Assembly (NCBI GenBank): GCA_035362835.1
Contig: DAOSDY010000002.1
Span: 62,001-126,000, forward strand
Length of the DNA stretch: 64,000 nucleotides
Source of the DNA: Melioribacteraceae bacterium
GTDB taxonomy: Bacteria > Bacteroidota > Ignavibacteria > Ignavibacteriales > Melioribacteraceae
Direction: 5' to 3'
Part shown: piece after piece, positions 17,481 to 25,755 of the stretch
Layout of the letters: each line of letters opens with the position of its first letter
Position numbering within the stretch: position 1 is the stretch's first letter
Made by a program: the position numbers and the translations under genes
Notes under the pieces: model-generated
The model's input: the letters and a program-made list of their open reading frames with translations, nothing else
Databases searched by the model: none
What the model was told of the DNA's origin: nothing

Positions 17481-18429
17481 GATCCTTCTCCCCGAAGGTA
17501 AAAAGAAAGAAAGAATCGATACTTACCTTACAAACTCAGTTGAAAATGCCACGCGCTCTCGAATTCAAAAACTGATTAAAGCAAACCTGGTTACTGTTGA
17601 CGGTAAAATAGTAAAACCGAATTTTATTGTTACACCCGGGCAGCTTATTGAACTAACCATCCCGATGACACCCCGCCCGGAAGAGACTGAACCTGAGGAT
17701 ATTCCACTTAATATAGTTTTCGAGGACGATTACCTAATTATCGTAAATAAACCGCCTGGAATGGTTGCTCATCCATCCCTGGGTAACTATTCAGGAACTC
17801 TTGTAAATGCGCTTCTTCACCATACTCAGAAATTGAGCAGGTTGAATCAGCCCGGTCGGCCCGGAATTGTCCACAGGATTGATAAGGATACAAGCGGATT
17901 ACTTCTTATTGCAAAAGATGAATGGACTCATGCTCAATTAGCACGACAATTTGCCAATCATTCAATCGATAGGGAATATTGGGCTGTATGCTGGGGATTG
18001 TTTAAAGATAGAAAAGGGGAAATAATCGGAAATATTACCAGGAGCAATAAGGACCGTAAACTTTTTACTGTAAGCAGGACCGAAGGTAAATATGCTCATA
18101 CATTTTACGAAGTTATTGAAGAATTTGAATTCGCATCGCTGGTTAAATTAAAATTGAAAACAGGAAGAACTCACCAGATCCGGGTTCATATGACTCACAT
18201 TAAACATCCGATATTCGGCGATCCTTCCTACGGCGGAAGAAAAATTGTTTACGGCTCTGAATTTTCTAAAATGAAAAGTCGTGTTGAAAATTTATTGCAG
18301 ATAATTTCCCGCCAGGCGCTTCACGCAAAAACACTGGGTTTTATCCATCCCCACACAAAAGAAAAAGTTTTCTTCGATTCAAATCTTCCGGATGATATCT
18401 CTGACCTGATTAATAAACTGAGAGACTGA
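17449..18429 (+). CDS. RluA/RluD family 23S rRNA pseudouridine synthase
   Basis: A 326-residue enzyme that isomerises uridine to pseudouridine in RNA. An S4 RNA-binding domain covers about residues 10-80 (ERIDTYLTN ... RSRIQKLIKANLVTVDG). The catalytic domain follows, with VNKPPGMVAHP (99-109) and the signature HRIDKDTSGL, whose first Asp, D145, is the catalytic residue. KTGRTHQIRVHMTHIKHPIFGDPSYGG is the C-terminal family block. This matches RluD in layout. It overlaps lspA by 32 bases, so the two are coupled. Bacillus has the same lspA-ylyB pair. It ends the co-directional block begun by yggS. Confidence 0.93.
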   Translation: MARIISEKKIRILLPEGKKKERIDTYLTNSVENATRSRIQKLIKANLVTVDGKIVKPNFIVTPGQLIELTIPMTPRPEETEPEDIPLNIVFEDDYLIIVNKPPGMVAHPSLGNYSGTLVNALLHHTQKLSRLNQPGRPGIVHRIDKDTSGLLLIAKDEWTHAQLARQFANHSIDREYWAVCWGLFKDRKGEIIGNITRSNKDRKLFTVSRTEGKYAHTFYEVIEEFEFASLVKLKLKTGRTHQIRVHMTHIKHPIFGDPSYGGRKIVYGSEFSKMKSRVENLLQIISRQALHAKTLGFIHPHTKEKVFFDSNLPDDISDLINKLRD

Positions 18430-18481
18430 AAAAATCGGCTATTCTGTTTTCCCTGTATCCATTCTTTCTGATTGCGCTATT

Positions 18482-19891
18482 TTACTCAATTTTAATTCCC
18501 AGTTCTCCTGAAATAATATTGAACAGCTCCCGTTCATCCAGCAATTTACTCTTCATCAGTGCTTTTATAAATGGTATCTTGTTTTTATGTGCGTAATTCA
18601 CCAATTCCTGAATAGTATCATAACCGAATGTTGTAATTAAGGAAGCTGCGATTGCTGAACTGTTAATTAAATTCAGCTTGCACCTTTCAATATTTGCTGT
18701 GATCCCCTGAATGCAATTTTTAGTCAGGTTATTAATTGAATCTCTGAGAAGCAGTATCGATTTTAAAAATAAGTGACCGAGCATCGGTATGAATGGATTT
18801 AACTCAAGATTTCCGCTGCCGGCAAGGTTGGAAATAACAACATCATGACCCTTAACCAATTCACATATTTGAATAGTGTTTTCAAGTATTACGGGATTTA
18901 CCTTCCCGGGCATGATTGTAGAACCCGATTGCTTGGGCGGAATATTAATTTCACCTATTCCGCCTGCAGGTCCGCTCGATAGAAATCTTAAATCGTTACA
19001 GATTTTTAATACGGAGACAGCACCCGCTTTAATTATTCCGTGTGCTTCAACAAACATATCCAGATTCTGTGTTGCATCTATGAGATTATCACTTTTTTCG
19101 ATAGGGAGTTTGGTTATCTTTTTCAATATACTGTTTACATTTAGAACATATTCTTTTGTTGCGGAAATTGAATTGCCTACGGCCGTGCCTCCAAGATTAA
19201 CTGAATGGAGTCTCTCCTCCGAAATGTAAATCCGCTGTCTTTCCCGAGCAATTGCCTGTGCATAAGCGCCAAATTCCTGACCGAGTGTAATTGGAACTGC
19301 GTCCTGTAATTGTGTTCGGCCAAGTTTAATTACATTTTTAAATTCTTCTTCTTTCGCATGCAGAGCATTCTGAAGTGATTCAAAAGAATCTGAAAGCTGC
19401 CGAAGCAGGTAGATCGATGCAACCTTTAGAGAAGTCGGAAAAGTATCGTTTGTAGACTGGCTCATGTTTACATCGTCGAGCGGATTGATTGAATCATATT
19501 CACCCGGCTTTTTACCGAGAAGAAGCAATGCTTCATTAGTGATTACTTCATTGAGGTTCATATTAAGTGAAGTGCCCGCTCCTCCCTGAAAAGGGTCGAC
19601 AGGAATTTTACGGTAAATCTCATACGAACTATTTGATATTGCATTTTCGGTTTCTTTCAGGAGATTACGAATAGCTTCTTCAACAGCTTCAAATTTTTCT
19701 TTGAATAGTAATCCGCATTTATAATTCGTTTCTGCGGCAGCTAGTTTTACCTGCAGATAAGCCTTAATCAGATATGGATTAATCCTCTCGCCGGTTGGCG
19801 GAAAATTGTTAAGACTCCGGAACGTGTTTGTACCGTAAAGAATGTCTTCTGCCATTTCAACTTCACCCTGTGTATCCTTTTCAATTCTCAT
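18482..19891 (-). CDS. aspA: aspartate ammonia-lyase (aspartase/fumarase superfamily)
   Basis: A 469-residue homotetrameric lyase that most likely converts aspartate to fumarate and ammonia. The superfamily signature is KQSGSTIMPGKVNPVI. Two regions favour aspartase over class II fumarase: GGAGTSLNMNLNEVITNEALLLLG (fumarases have GSGTQSNMN there) and the KPGEYDSINPLDDVNMSQSTND block. The start, RIEKDTQGEVEMAEDILYG, is shared by both. Final assignment would need substrate-loop comparison. It lies downstream of the cytochrome gene on the same strand but is separated from it by a strong terminator, so it has its own promoter in the roughly 60-base gap before its start, or depends on read-through. 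Confidence 0.82.
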   Translation of the reverse strand: MRIEKDTQGEVEMAEDILYGTNTFRSLNNFPPTGERINPYLIKAYLQVKLAAAETNYKCGLLFKEKFEAVEEAIRNLLKETENAISNSSYEIYRKIPVDPFQGGAGTSLNMNLNEVITNEALLLLGKKPGEYDSINPLDDVNMSQSTNDTFPTSLKVASIYLLRQLSDSFESLQNALHAKEEEFKNVIKLGRTQLQDAVPITLGQEFGAYAQAIARERQRIYISEERLHSVNLGGTAVGNSISATKEYVLNVNSILKKITKLPIEKSDNLIDATQNLDMFVEAHGIIKAGAVSVLKICNDLRFLSSGPAGGIGEINIPPKQSGSTIMPGKVNPVILENTIQICELVKGHDVVISNLAGSGNLELNPFIPMLGHLFLKSILLLRDSINNLTKNCIQGITANIERCKLNLINSSAIAASLITTFGYDTIQELVNYAHKNKIPFIKALMKSKLLDERELFNIISGELGIKIE

Positions 19892-19947
19892 TTATCCTTT
19901 TCCCGCTTTTTAGCTTTGTAAAAATAAAACACTTTTGATCAAATAAT

Positions 19948-19975
19948 AAAAAAAGACCCCCGGAATCCGGGGGCC
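19948..19975 (-). terminator. Rho-independent terminator after the nonaheme cytochrome gene
   Basis: On the minus strand there is a very GC-rich hairpin, CCCCCGG and CCGGGGG with a three-base loop, followed by TCTTTTTTT. It starts about 28 bases past the cytochrome stop codon. Confidence 0.92.
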
Positions 19976-20002
19976 TTTTCAGAATTCTATAAGTAATAAG
20001 AA

Positions 20003-22057
20003 TTACTTGAGCAGAAGCATCTTGTTTACTTTAACAAAATTATCTGCTTCAATTCTATATAAGTAAATGCCGGATGCGAGGTGTCTTGCGTTGAATTCAA
20101 ACGTATGACTTCCTGCGCTCAGATAATTGTTAACTAGGGTTCTTACTTCTTTTCCTAATGCGTCATAGATGGTTACTCTTACATTGGATGCTTTCGGAAT
20201 AGCGAACTTAATATTTGTTGTCGGGTTGAATGGATTCGGATAGTTCTGGAATAATGCATATTCGGTTGGAACGATTTCATCCTGCTCAACTGAAGTAGCT
20301 AAACCGAGAGATGCCATAGCGCCCTTTAATGCTGTTACAATGTATTTAGGATTGTGGATACCATAGCTGTGATCATAGTAGGCTGTTCTTGCATTCCAGT
20401 AAGCTTTTCTGATAGCTGGTGACCATGATGTTGCTGGAACCGGAGGGATAGTTGTTGTACCAACTTGACGGGCGACTTCTTCATAAATTTTATCGATCAT
20501 GCCGTGTACTTCATCCTGAAGTCCTTCGTTAACGCCGTCATTATCATGATCCAGAGACCCGTTTAACATAAAGGTTACATCTGCAAATGAAAGTCCGAGT
20601 GATCCGCCGTGACATGGCATACAGGATTCCATATTAGATTTGCCGTCAGGATATGTCACTGCGAAAGAGTGTCCGCCTACCAGAGCAACCTGACCATTTG
20701 CAACCGGTGTTGCAACACCATACATGTGACAGGCTACACATGATCCATGTGCTTGTGTAATACCGAAGTGATTTGAACTGGCCAGTTTTACACCGCCTAA
20801 TTCAAACATATTATTTCCTACTAGCATATCACCCTGAGCACCATAGTGAGGACCAAACCGAGAATTTAGCGTCGCTGCAGCTGCAGCAGCATTTGCTTCA
20901 GATCTTGACTGATGGCAGTTGAAGCATATTGCGCCGTTACCTGCATTTGCCTGGTTTATTGTAATAGTTGTATTGTTGGGTGCAAGTAGGTTTGCTGTAA
21001 CTTTTCTTAATTGATGAGGATTAGTTGCATTATGCGGATCGTGGCATCCTGCACAGGTAATAGGATTGTATGAAACATCAAAATAAGGATCTGAAGTTGA
21101 TACATTATCAACATATTGTTTAAATCCAGAACCGGTGTGGCATCTTACACAGCCTTCTCTGCCCGGACCGCTCTCGTCAACAACACCGGCATGAACTGAT
21201 GCGTCAAACTGTTCCGGAAGAAGATGGTGAGTTCCTGAATCATGGCAGTATGCGCAAACATCAGGATTATAGGTAGCTACCATTCTGAAATCTGTTGTAG
21301 CCCCTAAGTGGGTTGAACCCGGTCCATGACACGATTCGCACTGAACATTTGCTCTGAGCATTGCGTCCGGGAATTGTGCAACTAATGTTGCTGTCATACC
21401 CGGTGCGAGAACTGTCGGGAATGTGAATGGGAAATCGTCGAATCCGTCATTTGCTGCCGTTGTATTGTGACCTGTAGAATGGCAGGAAATACAGTTAGCG
21501 CCGAAATGATCACTGCCTTGTCCTTCAAATTCTTCTGTAAGTGTAGTTGCGTGACCGGTATTTGACCACTCAGTAACATAACTTGGGTGACAGGTCTGGC
21601 AGTTTACATTTTTGTTTACTCCGTCAACAAATGTATTTGTATAACCGAGATATTTTGCGGAATTAAATCCGACTGTTGCGCTGTATGCGCCGGAAGTTGC
21701 CTTTAATTCATAGGCACCGACTTTGTCAGGTTTAAATGTAACTACAACCGTGTTGTCATCAACTACATGCACTGTTGTACCAACTGCGGCAGTTGAACCT
21801 AATGGTCTTCTTGTAATAGACCAGGTAACTGTTCCAATTGCCTGACCGGTTAGAACCGCTTTAAAATACATCTGACTATTAACGCCGACATTCTTTAATC
21901 CCGTAAAAGCAGAAGTGTAAATATCGGTTGTCGATCTTGCTACATCTCTTGGTGAAACACCAAATGGTTCAACAGTAAAAGAGATTGGTGTGGTTTGAGA
22001 ATAGAGAGATGAACAAAATAGAACAAATAACAGAAGAGTGGTAAGTTTTCGAATCAT
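20003..22057 (-). CDS. nonaheme c-type cytochrome with T9SS sorting domain
   Basis: A 684-residue exported electron carrier. Layout: signal peptide (1-20); an Ig/PKD-like beta domain (about 25-135); a cytochrome region with nine CXXCH heme sites at about 153, 189, 240, 268, 303, 335, 378, 440 and 479; a helical linker; and a C-terminal type A T9SS sorting domain (from about 600) starting ALFQNYPNPFNPTTNI and ending with a Lys. Heme would be attached in the periplasm, then the protein moved over the outer membrane by T9SS, so an extracellular electron-transfer role is plausible (inference). Start: of two in-frame ATGs I take 22057, which lies seven bases after GGAGG; 22063 is only one base after it. 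It ends in a strong terminator. Confidence 0.9.
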   Translation of the reverse strand: MIRKLTTLLLFVLFCSSLYSQTTPISFTVEPFGVSPRDVARSTTDIYTSAFTGLKNVGVNSQMYFKAVLTGQAIGTVTWSITRRPLGSTAAVGTTVHVVDDNTVVVTFKPDKVGAYELKATSGAYSATVGFNSAKYLGYTNTFVDGVNKNVNCQTCHPSYVTEWSNTGHATTLTEEFEGQGSDHFGANCISCHSTGHNTTAANDGFDDFPFTFPTVLAPGMTATLVAQFPDAMLRANVQCESCHGPGSTHLGATTDFRMVATYNPDVCAYCHDSGTHHLLPEQFDASVHAGVVDESGPGREGCVRCHTGSGFKQYVDNVSTSDPYFDVSYNPITCAGCHDPHNATNPHQLRKVTANLLAPNNTTITINQANAGNGAICFNCHQSRSEANAAAAAATLNSRFGPHYGAQGDMLVGNNMFELGGVKLASSNHFGITQAHGSCVACHMYGVATPVANGQVALVGGHSFAVTYPDGKSNMESCMPCHGGSLGLSFADVTFMLNGSLDHDNDGVNEGLQDEVHGMIDKIYEEVARQVGTTTIPPVPATSWSPAIRKAYWNARTAYYDHSYGIHNPKYIVTALKGAMASLGLATSVEQDEIVPTEYALFQNYPNPFNPTTNIKFAIPKASNVRVTIYDALGKEVRTLVNNYLSAGSHTFEFNARHLASGIYLYRIEADNFVKVNKMLLLK

Positions 22058-22308
22058 AATCATGCCTCCATTAAAGAGTATTTTGTTAAGTATTTAAGAA
22101 TCATTTTAATGATAAAAAGATTTCTAACTTTATTTACCGATTTCGGTGTCTAATATAAAAATATTAATAAAGATGTCAAAGTCTAAATTAGAGATTCCAT
22201 AGTAAAAAATCTTTTTATCTGAAATTAATTGCGGCAATATTCATTCCAATCCAAATTTGAATAAACTCCCAGCTATTCGTATATTTTTTCCTAAATTCTG
22301 GAAGAAAA

Positions 22309-23718
22309 ATGCTTATTTATAATACCTTTTCTAAAACTAAAGAAGAATTCATCCCTTTAACTCCTCCGGAGGTGACTTTCTATGTCTGCGGGCCGACTGT
22401 CTATGACTATTTCCATATCGGCAATGCTAGATCTTTTATAATGGCTGATATTTTCCGGAGATATCTTGAATACAAAGGTTTTAATGTTAAATTCGTTATG
22501 AACCTTACTGATGTGGACGATAGAATTATTAAGAAGTCGATTGATCAGAAAAAACCTTCTGCTGAAATTTCAAATTTTTATATTGATGCCTTTTTAGAAG
22601 ACATTGAAAAATTAAGAGTAAAACCTGCTTCGGTTTTCCCGAAAGCCACTCAGCATATTCCGGAAATGATAAGCATCATAAAAGAATTAATTGAGAATGG
22701 AAAGGCTTACAATGTTGATGGCAATGTTTTTTATGATGTCTCTAAATTCCCTGATTACGGAAAACTGAGCGGTAAGAATCTTGAAGAACTTACGGCAGGT
22801 GCCAGGGTGGAAATAAATGAAACAAAAAAGAATCCGCTCGATTTTGCCCTCTGGAAAAAAGCAAAAGAAGGAGAACCATTTTGGGAGAGCCCCTGGGGAA
22901 ATGGCAGACCCGGCTGGCATATAGAATGTTCTGCGATGAGCTCAAAACATCTTGGCGAAACTATTGATATCCATGCAGGTGGTAACGATCTTATTTTTCC
23001 GCATCATGAGAATGAAATTGCTCAGAGCGAGGGCGCTCATGGACATAAATTTGTAAAGTATTGGATCCACTTCGGATTTCTGAATATCAATGAAGAGAAA
23101 ATGTCTAAATCCTTAGGCAATTTTTTAACGGCTAGAGAAATACTGAAAAAATATTCAGCCGAAGCTATCCGTCTTTTCTTTACTCAAACCTATTATGGCG
23201 GCCCTCTCAATTTCAGTTTTGAACTTCTTGCCGCTGCTGAAAAAGGTGTGGAAAAAATTAAGAACCTTGCGGAGAAAATTGAAGAGGAAATTAAGAAAGA
23301 TAATAATGTCGGTATCCTCCCCGAGTTCGATCTGAAATACTATTATGATGAATTTGCAAAAGTAATGGACGACGATCTGAATACCTCTCAGGCTGTTGCT
23401 CTTATTTTTGACCTTGTACGTAATGCCAATAAAATTATCTCAGATTATGAAAATATTAATGTTTCTTTTTATCAAGATCTGAAACAGTTTCTTACCCGCA
23501 CAGCCCAGGAAGTATTCGGGATAGTGCATTTTAATGAAATTACCCGTCCTGAATCCTTGGGCATTGATCATAAATTAATCGAACTTCTTCTCGAACTTCG
23601 GATTAAACTTAAAAAAGAGAAGAATTTTATTCTGGCAGACCTGATTCGCGATGAATTAAATAAACTCGGAATAGAATTAAAAGACGGCAAAGAAGGTACT
23701 TCATATAAAATAAAATGA
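22309..23718 (+). CDS. cysS: cysteinyl-tRNA synthetase
   Basis: A 469-residue class I synthetase of the usual length. FYVCGPTVYDYFHIGNARSF carries the first zinc ligand C27 and the HIGH motif as HIGN (36-39). GWHIECSAMSSKHLG and HAGGNDLIFPHHENE give the other zinc ligands and the amino-acid pocket. KMSKS is at 264-268. The C-terminal helical tRNA-binding part (ELRIKLKKEKNFILADLIRDEL) is complete. It is divergent from the cytochrome gene, and the 251-base gap between the two starts must carry both promoters. No T-box is seen. Confidence 0.96.
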   Translation: MLIYNTFSKTKEEFIPLTPPEVTFYVCGPTVYDYFHIGNARSFIMADIFRRYLEYKGFNVKFVMNLTDVDDRIIKKSIDQKKPSAEISNFYIDAFLEDIEKLRVKPASVFPKATQHIPEMISIIKELIENGKAYNVDGNVFYDVSKFPDYGKLSGKNLEELTAGARVEINETKKNPLDFALWKKAKEGEPFWESPWGNGRPGWHIECSAMSSKHLGETIDIHAGGNDLIFPHHENEIAQSEGAHGHKFVKYWIHFGFLNINEEKMSKSLGNFLTAREILKKYSAEAIRLFFTQTYYGGPLNFSFELLAAAEKGVEKIKNLAEKIEEEIKKDNNVGILPEFDLKYYYDEFAKVMDDDLNTSQAVALIFDLVRNANKIISDYENINVSFYQDLKQFLTRTAQEVFGIVHFNEITRPESLGIDHKLIELLLELRIKLKKEKNFILADLIRDELNKLGIELKDGKEGTSYKIK

Positions 23719-23769
23719 TTTCTATATTGTCGTGTCATTTGAAATAATTATGAATTCACGGGAAAGAAA

Positions 23770-24540
23770 ATGAAAATAAAATTTTTAGCTGTATTTATTA
23801 TTATAAGTGCTTCCGGAATACTCGCTCAAGGTTCAAGCGGAACCGATGCAAAATATGAATATAGAAATCTGATTGATCTGCCTACAGCCGGGATTGTTGA
23901 AAAAGGATTTGTCGGAGTTTCGATCGATGTGATGCCCCTTGGCGTAGTTGTCTCTAAAATTGAAGTCGGTGTTTTCGAAAATTTCAGCTTTGGTATTTCG
24001 TACGGCGGTAACAATATTATTGGAAGAGGCAAGATAACAGGATATAAACTGCCGGGGATAAATCTAAGGGCTCGAATTTTTAATGAGTCGGAAACGCTTC
24101 CCGCAATCACACTCGGATTCGATTCACAGGGCAAAGGTGAATTCAATAAAACTTTGAACCGTTATGAAATTAAATCTCCCGGTTTTTTTGCTGTAGCTTC
24201 AAAGAATTTCGATTTCTACGGTTATTTCAGCATTCACGGTCTTATCAATTATTCACTTGAACGGGATGATAACGATAAAGACCTGAACCTTGGATTCGGA
24301 TTTGAAAAAACTCTTGGATCCAAACTATCTATTGTCGGTGAATACGACTTTGCAATAAATGACAATACAAACAATTCGATCGGAGAGGGGACGGGATATT
24401 TAAATCTTGGCATCCGTTGGTCTATAGGTGACGGATTGACTCTGGGATTAAATCTCAGGGACCTGCTCGATAATAAAAAAATCTCAGGTTCCAGAGCTGA
24501 TAGGGGAATTTTTGTTGAATACATTAAAGCCATCTTCTAA
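23770..24540 (+). CDS. predicted outer-membrane beta-barrel protein
   Basis: A 256-residue exported protein I cannot place firmly. Residues 1-19 are a signal peptide ending LAQG. The rest alternates short amphipathic beta strands with Gly/Asp/Asn turns (for example LGFGFEKTLGSKLSIVGEYDFAIND and LNLGIRWSIGDGLTLGLNL), and the last residue is Phe. This is the usual picture of an outer-membrane barrel. The opening phrase NLIDLPTAGIVEKGFVGVSID recalls YjbH-like or YaiO-like barrels that begin with a LPTAG-type strand, but this is weak. It lies 51 bases after cysS and may share its transcript; a GGAAAG site precedes the ATG. Confidence 0.7.
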   Translation: MKIKFLAVFIIISASGILAQGSSGTDAKYEYRNLIDLPTAGIVEKGFVGVSIDVMPLGVVVSKIEVGVFENFSFGISYGGNNIIGRGKITGYKLPGINLRARIFNESETLPAITLGFDSQGKGEFNKTLNRYEIKSPGFFAVASKNFDFYGYFSIHGLINYSLERDDNDKDLNLGFGFEKTLGSKLSIVGEYDFAINDNTNNSIGEGTGYLNLGIRWSIGDGLTLGLNLRDLLDNKKISGSRADRGIFVEYIKAIF

Positions 24541-24679
24541 AAATGTAGAAAATCCTAAACAATCCTGTCTAATTTATTATACATCTCTACATCTAGTTAC
24601 CCGCTTTTGTCCTATTATCTAAGTTTTATAAGGCATATTTTTTGCATAACTAAAAATGATTTATCCATGGGTGGTTGAT

Positions 24680-25708
24680 ATGAAAACATTAAAATTTTTA
24701 ATCGTACTGCTTCCTCTCTTATCTTTTGGAGGATGTTACACACAACTTGCTCTTCGTGATTCAGACGACAGAGATTATTACGAGGATGAATACGCTTACG
24801 AGGACGAAGTAGCCGATACACTGGATAACGAAGAATATGTTGAAGATCAGGGAGTATATGAGGACGATTATTACTATGAGCGCAACCGTTCATACCGACG
24901 ATTCTACCTCGGTTATTATCCCTCATCCAGTTTCTACTTTGGAATTGGCAGATATTACGATCCTTTCTGGTACGATTGGTATTGCTGCGATTATGGATAC
25001 TGGCCATGGAATCACTATTCTTATTCATACTATCCGGGATATTTCTATAATCGGTATTATGGTTGGTGGGTGAATAACTGGTCTTGGAATAATCCTTATT
25101 ATTGGAATAATTATGGTAACTATAATTACCCCAATAATTATAACTTTAAATATCGAACAGCTTATACTAAACTTCGTGATTCCGGCGATCGGAGCGGCGA
25201 TAGAACAAGTTCCTTGAGAGACCGTAATAGTAGCCGTTCAAGTTCTTATACGGACCGTGATGGATCGATTCGAACCAGAGATGTGGATCTCAATAGATCA
25301 AGCGTTTCTAGAAGCAGGGAGAAAACAACAGGTAACTCGAGAGTTTCTAAGGAATCCGCTGCAAGCAGGAGAGAATCACCTTCTGCTGTAAAAGAAAGTA
25401 CGTCAAGAAGGCCTTCGAGCAGCAGTAAGTCGGAAAGAGTTTCTCCGCCTCCTTCAAGAGAAAGGAGTTCAAGCAGGAAAGAATCGGCCGACCGCAGCAG
25501 AAGCGGATCGTATGACTCTGGAAGATCGGGTCGTTCTACACCGTCTTATTCACCTCCCAGCAGTTCTAGATCTTCGTCACCGTCTTACAGTCCGCCGTCA
25601 CGTTCCGGTTCGGAGAATTCTTCGAGATCCGGTTCAGAAAGTTCGTCGAGATCCGGCAGTTCATCAAGTTCCGGTAGCAGTTCCAGGTCTGATAGCGGAA
25701 GAAGATAA
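24680..25708 (+). CDS. low-complexity lipoprotein, acidic/Tyr-Trp-rich then Ser/Arg-rich
   Basis: A 342-residue lipoprotein with no recognised domain. A lipobox (LLSFGGC, Cys at about residue 19) ends the signal peptide. Then come an acidic stretch of repeated YEDE-type units (about 30-65), a region very rich in Tyr, Trp, Asn and Gly (about 70-165), and from about 170 to the end a Ser/Arg-rich tail like a eukaryotic SR domain, with short repeats. The bias makes the fold mostly disordered. It may be a surface or periplasmic matrix or adhesive protein (inference). Start is ATG 24680 with GGGTGG just upstream, not the ATG at 24656, which would spoil the signal peptide. Confidence 0.7.
   Translation: MKTLKFLIVLLPLLSFGGCYTQLALRDSDDRDYYEDEYAYEDEVADTLDNEEYVEDQGVYEDDYYYERNRSYRRFYLGYYPSSSFYFGIGRYYDPFWYDWYCCDYGYWPWNHYSYSYYPGYFYNRYYGWWVNNWSWNNPYYWNNYGNYNYPNNYNFKYRTAYTKLRDSGDRSGDRTSSLRDRNSSRSSSYTDRDGSIRTRDVDLNRSSVSRSREKTTGNSRVSKESAASRRESPSAVKESTSRRPSSSSKSERVSPPPSRERSSSRKESADRSRSGSYDSGRSGRSTPSYSPPSSSRSSSPSYSPPSRSGSENSSRSGSESSSRSGSSSSSGSSSRSDSGRR
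25607..25654 (+). repeat. two tandem 24-base units inside the Ser/Arg-rich lipoprotein gene
   Basis: Units 25607-25630 and 25631-25654 both begin GGTTC and end CGAGATCC, and differ at only a few bases. They encode GSENSSRS and GSESSSRS. The frame is kept, so change in copy number would only alter tail length. Confidence 0.7.
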
Positions 25709-25755
25709 CATGATTTCAAAAATTCAAAAACTTCGGATTTAATTCTGGGGGAATT

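Noticed and set aside
24615..25028. Open frame of 137 codons on the minus strand opposite the low-complexity lipoprotein
   Set aside because: It is a product of the biased Tyr/Asn/Asp codons on the other strand; the plus-strand reading has a lipobox and ribosome site.
25500..25700. Short repeats that could suggest a CRISPR or minisatellite
   Set aside because: They are in-frame codon repeats of the Ser/Arg-rich tail with no spacers and no cas genes.
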